Origin: an uncultured Lachnospiraceae bacterium
GTDB lineage: Bacteria; Bacillota; Clostridia; Lachnospirales; Lachnospiraceae
Length of the DNA: 27,503 nt
Direction of reading: 5' to 3'
NCBI GenBank assembly: GCA_910588895.1
Contig: CAJUSS010000032.1
Coordinates: forward strand, 1 to 27,503
The notes beneath the pieces are model-generated. The model saw nothing but the letters and a program-made list of their open reading frames with translations. It was not told where the DNA came from and did not search any database. Both the position numbers and the translations under genes were made by a program. Of the stretch, positions 23,536 through 27,503 are shown in pieces (the first letter of the stretch is position 1; every line of letters begins with the position of its first letter).

Positions 23536-25071
23536 ATGGCAGAATACAGATTGGAAATGGAGAATGTATCAAAAAGCTTCCCGGGGGTCAAAGCCCTGGA
23601 CGGTGTCCACTTAAAGGTCCGTCCAGGCACGGTCCATGCTCTGATGGGCGAGAACGGCGCAGGCAAATCCACTCTTATGAAATGTCTGTTCGGTATCTAT
23701 AAGATGGATACCGGTTCTATAAAGATCGATGGTGTGCCGGCCGTGATCGAAAATCCGGATGACGCTCTGCACAAGGGCCTGGCCATGGTCCATCAAGAGC
23801 TGCAGCCGATCCCGGAGCGGTCGATCGCAGAAAATATGTATCTGGGGAGATATCCCTTGAAAAAAGTGGGCCCCTTCGCCATGGTGGATCATAAGACTAT
23901 GAACGAAGAGGCGGAAAAGTGGCTGAAAGACGTAAAGATGGATTTTGACCCGAAGGCAAAGCTGGGCACCTTGTCGATCGGGCAGATGCAGTCGGTGGAG
24001 ATCGCAAAAGCTGTCTCCCAGAGTGCCCAGATCGTGATCTTGGATGAACCGACCTCTTCGCTGACGGATAATGAGGTGGAAGCGCTCTTCCGCATCATCC
24101 GCGATCTAAAGACGAGAGGCGTTGCAATGATATATATATCCCACAAGATGGCGGAGATCCGGCAGATCGCCGATGATATCACCATCATGCGGGACGGCAC
24201 ATATGTAGGCTCCTGGGAGGTAAAGGATATCTCCGACGACGAGATCGTCCGCCAGATGGTGGGACGGGAGCTGACCAACGTATACCCGCCCAAGGAGGAC
24301 AGCCGGACAGACGAGGTGGTCTTGGAGGTGAAGGATCTCTGTTCCATCCTCCCCCGTTCTTTCCAGCATTGCTCCTTTAAGCTGCGCAAGGGCGAGATAT
24401 TAGGCTTCGGCGGTCTGGTAGGAGCCCAGAGAACGGAGATCATGGAAGCGATCTTCGGGATGCGTGGGATCGCCAGCGGCGAGGTCCTGGTAAAAGGCAC
24501 ACAGGTCCACATCAAGCGTCCTAAGGACGCGATCGGACACGGGATCGGGATGATCACCGAGGACAGACGAGGGACCGGTATCCTGGGCTGTCTATCCATT
24601 GCCGATAATGTTTCGATCTCTTCCCTGAACCAGTACCTGGATGCAGGTGTCAAGTTAGACCATAAACGTATCGAGGAGCTGGTCCAGGAAAACGTAGGGA
24701 AGCTGAGCATCAAGACCCCCAGCAGCAAGACATTGATCCAATCCTTATCCGGCGGCAACCAGCAGAAGGTGATCATCGCCAGATGGCTGGCCAATGATCC
24801 GGATGTGCTGATCATGGATGAGCCTACCAGAGGTATCGACGTAGGTGCAAAATATGAGATCTATCAGATCATGATCGACCTGGTGCGCCAGGGCAAGTCC
24901 ATCATCATGATCTCATCGGAGATGCCGGAGCTTTTAGGCATGTCCCACCGTGTGGTCGTCATGTGCAACGGTCATGTCACCGGAGAGCTGGAAGGCGACG
25001 AAGCGACACAGGAACACGTGATGTATTACGCGACACAGTTCGAGGAGCAAGGAGGAAACGAGCATGAGTAA
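23536..25071 (+). CDS. mglA: Sugar ABC transporter ATP-binding protein with two ABC domains
   Basis: This 511-residue protein has two tandem ABC domains, as in MglA, RbsA and XylG. Domain 1 has Walker A GENGAGKST (38-46), the signature LSIGQMQ and Walker B VILDEPTSSL. Domain 2 has a degenerate Walker A region (GGLVGAQRTE), the intact signature LSGGNQQKV and Walker B VLIMDEPTRG. Such asymmetry is normal in this family. It energises sugar import through MglC. The frame is open from 23494, but ATG 23536 has AAAGGAG eight bases upstream and gives the usual N-terminus. It overlaps mglC by eight bases. Confidence 0.95.
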   Translation: MAEYRLEMENVSKSFPGVKALDGVHLKVRPGTVHALMGENGAGKSTLMKCLFGIYKMDTGSIKIDGVPAVIENPDDALHKGLAMVHQELQPIPERSIAENMYLGRYPLKKVGPFAMVDHKTMNEEAEKWLKDVKMDFDPKAKLGTLSIGQMQSVEIAKAVSQSAQIVILDEPTSSLTDNEVEALFRIIRDLKTRGVAMIYISHKMAEIRQIADDITIMRDGTYVGSWEVKDISDDEIVRQMVGRELTNVYPPKEDSRTDEVVLEVKDLCSILPRSFQHCSFKLRKGEILGFGGLVGAQRTEIMEAIFGMRGIASGEVLVKGTQVHIKRPKDAIGHGIGMITEDRRGTGILGCLSIADNVSISSLNQYLDAGVKLDHKRIEELVQENVGKLSIKTPSSKTLIQSLSGGNQQKVIIARWLANDPDVLIMDEPTRGIDVGAKYEIYQIMIDLVRQGKSIIMISSEMPELLGMSHRVVVMCNGHVTGELEGDEATQEHVMYYATQFEEQGGNEHE

Positions 25072-26062
25072 GAAAATGGATTGGAAGCAATTCCTTATCA
25101 ATTATGGGATCATCTGCGTGCTGGGCGTGCTGGTGATCTACACCGGCATCATGAGACCGAAATTCTTTACGCCGCAGAACCTGCGGAGCATCGCGCTGAA
25201 CGTGGCGCCCCGTTTCATCATCGCCATCGGCGTATCCGGGTGTCTGATCACAAAGGGCACGGACCTTTCCGCCGGACGTATGGTGGGTCTTGCCGCCTGT
25301 ATCGCCGGTACCCTGCTGCAGAAGCCGGATTACTCCGGACGGTTTGAGCTGACAAAAAACCTGCCTGCATTCGGCGTCTGGTGGGTGCTGGTGGTCCTGC
25401 TGATCGCCATGCTGATCTGTGCGATCTTCGGCTTGATCAACGGTGTGGTCATCTCTTACTTGAACGTACCGGCCTTTATCGGCACACTGGGCATGCAGCT
25501 GATCGTCTACGGCATCTGTCTGGTCTATACCGATGCGACCCCGATCGGAGGCTACCGCAATGATTATACCTATGTAGCCACAGGAAGCCTTTTAAGGATC
25601 CCGATCCTGTTCTGGATCGCCCTGGTGGTGGGGGTCATCATGTGGTTCCTCTATAACATGACCCCTCATGGAAAATATATGTACGCGATCGGCGGCAATG
25701 AGCAGGCTGCTGAGGTATCCGGTGTCAATGTAAAGTGGACCAAGATCCGGATCTATGTGATGGCTACCTTAGCCTACGCTCTTGCAGGCTTCCTTTTAGG
25801 CGCAAAGGCCGGCGGTACCTCTGTCAACATGGGCCAGGGCTATGAGCTGGAAGCGATCGCTGCATGTACCATCGGCGGCGTATCCGTAAACGGTGGCGTA
25901 GGTAAAGTCTCCGGCGTGCTGATCGGCGTTCTGGTGTTCGAGCTTTTAAAATCCGCCATGCAGTTTTTGGGACTGGAGACCAACTATCAATATATCGTGC
26001 AGGGTATCGTGATCATCGTTTCGATCGCTCTGGATATCCGCAAGTACATCGCGAAGAAGTAA
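25064..26062 (+). CDS. mglC: Sugar ABC transporter permease
   Basis: The 332-residue integral membrane protein has about eight to ten hydrophobic segments and belongs to the RbsC/MglC/XylH permease family. Recognisable parts are GVSGCLITKGTDLSAGRMVGL, NGVVISYLNVPAFIGTLGM and GKYMYAIGGNEQAAEVSGVN, the last being the typical cytoplasmic loop that contacts the ATPase. The C-terminus has GGVSVNGGVGKVSG. It works with MglA and the binding lipoprotein encoded upstream. The start overlaps the mglA stop by eight bases, with AAGGAGG just upstream. It is the last gene before a very strong terminator. Confidence 0.94.
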   Translation: MSKKMDWKQFLINYGIICVLGVLVIYTGIMRPKFFTPQNLRSIALNVAPRFIIAIGVSGCLITKGTDLSAGRMVGLAACIAGTLLQKPDYSGRFELTKNLPAFGVWWVLVVLLIAMLICAIFGLINGVVISYLNVPAFIGTLGMQLIVYGICLVYTDATPIGGYRNDYTYVATGSLLRIPILFWIALVVGVIMWFLYNMTPHGKYMYAIGGNEQAAEVSGVNVKWTKIRIYVMATLAYALAGFLLGAKAGGTSVNMGQGYELEAIAACTIGGVSVNGGVGKVSGVLIGVLVFELLKSAMQFLGLETNYQYIVQGIVIIVSIALDIRKYIAKK

Positions 26063-26125
26063 GATGCAGGCTGAACCTGTGCAAGGGCTGTCTGCGATAG
26101 GATGGATAAAGATAAAAGCTGATGA

Positions 26126-26167
26126 GAAAAAGCGTCAGAAGGGGTCAGAGCCTTCTGACGCTTTTTC
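26126..26167 (+). terminator. Strong intrinsic terminator after mglC
   Basis: A perfect 17-base stem (26126-26142 with 26151-26167, core GCGTCAGAAGG with CCTTCTGACGC) and an 8-base loop include A-runs and T-runs at the base. It should end the mgl transcript. Confidence 0.93.
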
Positions 26168-26289
26168 GCACAGATCTTTTTGTACGGCATAGGTGATGGG
26201 ATGGGGGTGCATAAGGTCCGGCTCCTGGTGAATAGGATATAAGGAGGGATAGCCGGGCAGGAGCAGGCAGGGTCTTAAAAGGGGGAAGT

Positions 26290-27009
26290 ATGTTAGATCA
26301 TCTTTGGGCTGGTATGATCTTAGTGGGGATCATATGGGCGGCATTTCATGGAAGGTTGTCCGATGTGACCTTAGGGATGTTAGACGGTGCGGCGGACGCC
26401 GTGTCGTTAGGCATCACTATGTTGGGAGTCCTGGCTTTTTGGAGCGGGATATTAAAGATAGGAGAGAGATCCGGCCTAGTGGACTGGCTGGCCGGAAAGA
26501 TGGGACCGATACTCCGCTTTTTATTTCCCCGGCTGGATCCGGGGCATCCGGCTATGCGGTACATTGCGGTGAACATGATCGCCAATATGCTGGGGCTGGG
26601 GTCGGCGGCCACACCGGCAGGGCTGGCCGGGTTTAAGGAGCTAAAGAAGGCGGAGGAGGAGCGGAGAAAGAGAGAAGGCGCAGGATCCACGCGAGCCGAT
26701 CCCGGTCCGGGATACGCCGGACAGATCAGACAGAGGGAGATAGATGGGCAGAGGAAGAGGGGAAGAGGGAGGAGGAATGACCAGGCAGAAAGGGGATATA
26801 GGGCCATGCCGAAAGGAACAGCCAGCAACGAGATGTGTACCTTTCTGATCTTGAACATCTCCTCCCTGCAGCTGATCCCGGTGAACATCATCGCTTACCG
26901 GAGCCAGTATGGGAGCGCGGATCCTGCGGCGATCGTAGGGCCCGCGATCGTTGCCACGGCGGTGAGCACGGCGGTGGCGGTGGTGTTCTGTATAGTGATG
27001 GACAGATGA
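26290..27009 (+). CDS. spmA: Spore maturation protein A-like membrane protein with a charged insertion
   Basis: The 239-residue protein belongs to the nucleoside-recognition/SpmA family. Hydrophobic segments occur near the start (LWAGMILVGIIWAAF), in VSLGITMLGVLAFWSGILKI, and at the end. SpmA-type signatures are AVNMIANMLGLGSAATPAGL and ASNEMCTFLILNISSLQLIP. Bacillus SpmA is about 196 residues. Here an extra hydrophilic stretch of roughly 45-50 residues (about 118-168, rich in Arg, Glu, Gly, Gln) lies between these two signatures. SpmA and SpmB act in spore core dehydration in Bacillus, but no spmB follows here. The start has GGGGGAAG before the ATG. No promoter was convincing in the gap after the mgl terminator. 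Confidence 0.85.
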   Translation: MLDHLWAGMILVGIIWAAFHGRLSDVTLGMLDGAADAVSLGITMLGVLAFWSGILKIGERSGLVDWLAGKMGPILRFLFPRLDPGHPAMRYIAVNMIANMLGLGSAATPAGLAGFKELKKAEEERRKREGAGSTRADPGPGYAGQIRQREIDGQRKRGRGRRNDQAERGYRAMPKGTASNEMCTFLILNISSLQLIPVNIIAYRSQYGSADPAAIVGPAIVATAVSTAVAVVFCIVMDR

Positions 27010-27050
27010 AGATGGAGATGAAAGGAAACCTATCCATAATCATATAAACG

Positions 27051-27152
27051 AAGAGGCTGTCGCAAAATACCGCGATATACACGATATGATGTCAGACCAC
27101 ACAGACTGGTGGCCATATATCGCGTATAAGCTGTGTTTTGCGTCAGCCCCTT
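27051..27152. repeat. Long imperfect inverted repeat between convergent genes
   Basis: A left arm beginning AAGAGGCTGTCGCAAAATAC (27051-27070) pairs with 27133-27152 with two mismatches and one G-U pair. Next to it CGCGATATA (27071-27079) pairs perfectly with TATATCGCG (27116-27124), leaving an 8-base bulge on the right side. The whole can fold into one stem of about 29 pairs. It may be a bidirectional terminator for the two convergent genes, a small non-coding mobile repeat (MITE-like), or both. Confidence 0.7.
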
Positions 27153-27165
27153 TGTTTGTGTATAG

Positions 27166-27503
27166 CTACAGAGCCCGCATGAACGCCAGATCGTCCTTGG
27201 CGAACAAGGGGTTCATCTCTTCTCTTAACAGGTAGATCTCCCGGTCCTGTGTGTGCAGCCAGCGGCTGATGGCCTCATAGCGCATAACACCTGTCCCAAG
27301 AGGTTCAGGCTGGTAGAGGTGTTTCCGGTCAAGGCTGAAGTCTTTGATGTGCATGATATCCACATATTTTCCGATCGCCTCCAGCCATCTGGTCCAGAGC
27401 TGGTCCTGGTCGGTGCTCTCAGGAAATTCCAGCAGATTAGAGGCATCAAAGATCAGGCGGAGATGGCGGTGATCATCAGCCTTTCGGATGACCTCCAGTG
27501 TTG
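27166..27503 (-). CDS. Sugar phosphate isomerase/epimerase-like TIM barrel, C-terminal part
   Basis: The frame is open from the window edge to the TAG at 27166, so at least 112 residues of the C-terminal part are present and the start is missing. The fragment shows features of xylose-isomerase-like TIM barrels (AP endonuclease 2 family): LIFDASNLLEFPE, a metal-site-like segment VDIMHIKDF, and LGTGVMRYEAISRWL. Members interconvert sugars or sugar phosphates or act on inositol and hydroxypyruvate. The exact reaction cannot be named from this part. The gene converges on spmA, with the long inverted repeat between them. Confidence 0.72.
   Translation of the reverse strand, partial: TLEVIRKADDHRHLRLIFDASNLLEFPESTDQDQLWTRWLEAIGKYVDIMHIKDFSLDRKHLYQPEPLGTGVMRYEAISRWLHTQDREIYLLREEMNPLFAKDDLAFMRAL

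Noticed and set aside
26168..26289. Sporulation-type (sigma-E or sigma-G) promoter before spmA
   Set aside because: A CATAGGT element resembles part of a sigma-E -10 box, but no matching -35 lies at the right distance.

Overview
The window looks like chromosomal DNA from an anaerobic Firmicute of the Lachnospiraceae type, with GC near 50%. The signs are a FabK-type rather than FabI-type fatty acid synthesis (fab) operon, a fused accDA, a spore-maturation gene, YesMN two-component genes, AGGAG ribosome sites and an Mgl-type sugar transporter. The genus assignment is inference. There are no rRNA, tRNA, insertion sequence, phage or CRISPR features, and no gene-free stretch over 300 bases.

Layout. 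(1) Bases 1-4193, + strand: the 3' part of a RicT/YaaT-type PSP1 protein with a long RG-rich repeat tail, trmN6, rsmI and a lone siroheme nitrite/sulfite reductase, ending at a strong terminator at 4311-4354. (2) An abrB-type regulator on the - strand (4362-4631), diverging from a complete type II fatty acid operon. (3) Bases 4826-15587: fabH, acpP, fabK, fabD, fabG, fabF, accB, fabZ, accC, a fused accDA, and a second FabK-family flavoprotein with a C-terminal cysteine quartet. The operon has a good sigma-A promoter, and two FabT-box-like palindromes lie at the expected transcription start. (4) A small XRE regulator on the - strand shares a long hairpin terminator with the fab operon.

(5) Bases 16048-26062: a sugar sensing and uptake locus. 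It holds a small anchored protein, a YesN-type response regulator, a YesM-type sensor kinase, two membrane-anchored periplasmic-binding-type proteins, then a galactose-type binding lipoprotein, ATPase and permease (mglB, mglA, mglC). A perfect hairpin between mglB and mglA probably keeps binding-protein expression above that of the transporter core. (6) Bases 26290-27009: a spmA-like gene with a charged insertion and no spmB next to it. A long imperfect inverted repeat follows, then the 3' part of a - strand sugar phosphate isomerase/epimerase-like gene cut by the window end.

How the genes work together. AccB, AccC and AccDA make malonyl-CoA. FabD loads it on AcpP. FabH starts chains, and FabF, FabG, FabZ and FabK elongate them. 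The last gene of the operon is the best candidate here for making unsaturated chains, because no fabA, fabB or fabM is visible in the window. In the sugar locus, one or both anchored binding proteins probably present ligand to the Cache-type kinase, which would activate the AraC-type regulator and switch on mglBAC. The points most worth checking are the FabX/UfaA-like gene, the tandem FabT-like operator, the two anchored sensors, the AccDA fusion, and the Arg-rich low-complexity expansions in RicT and SpmA.
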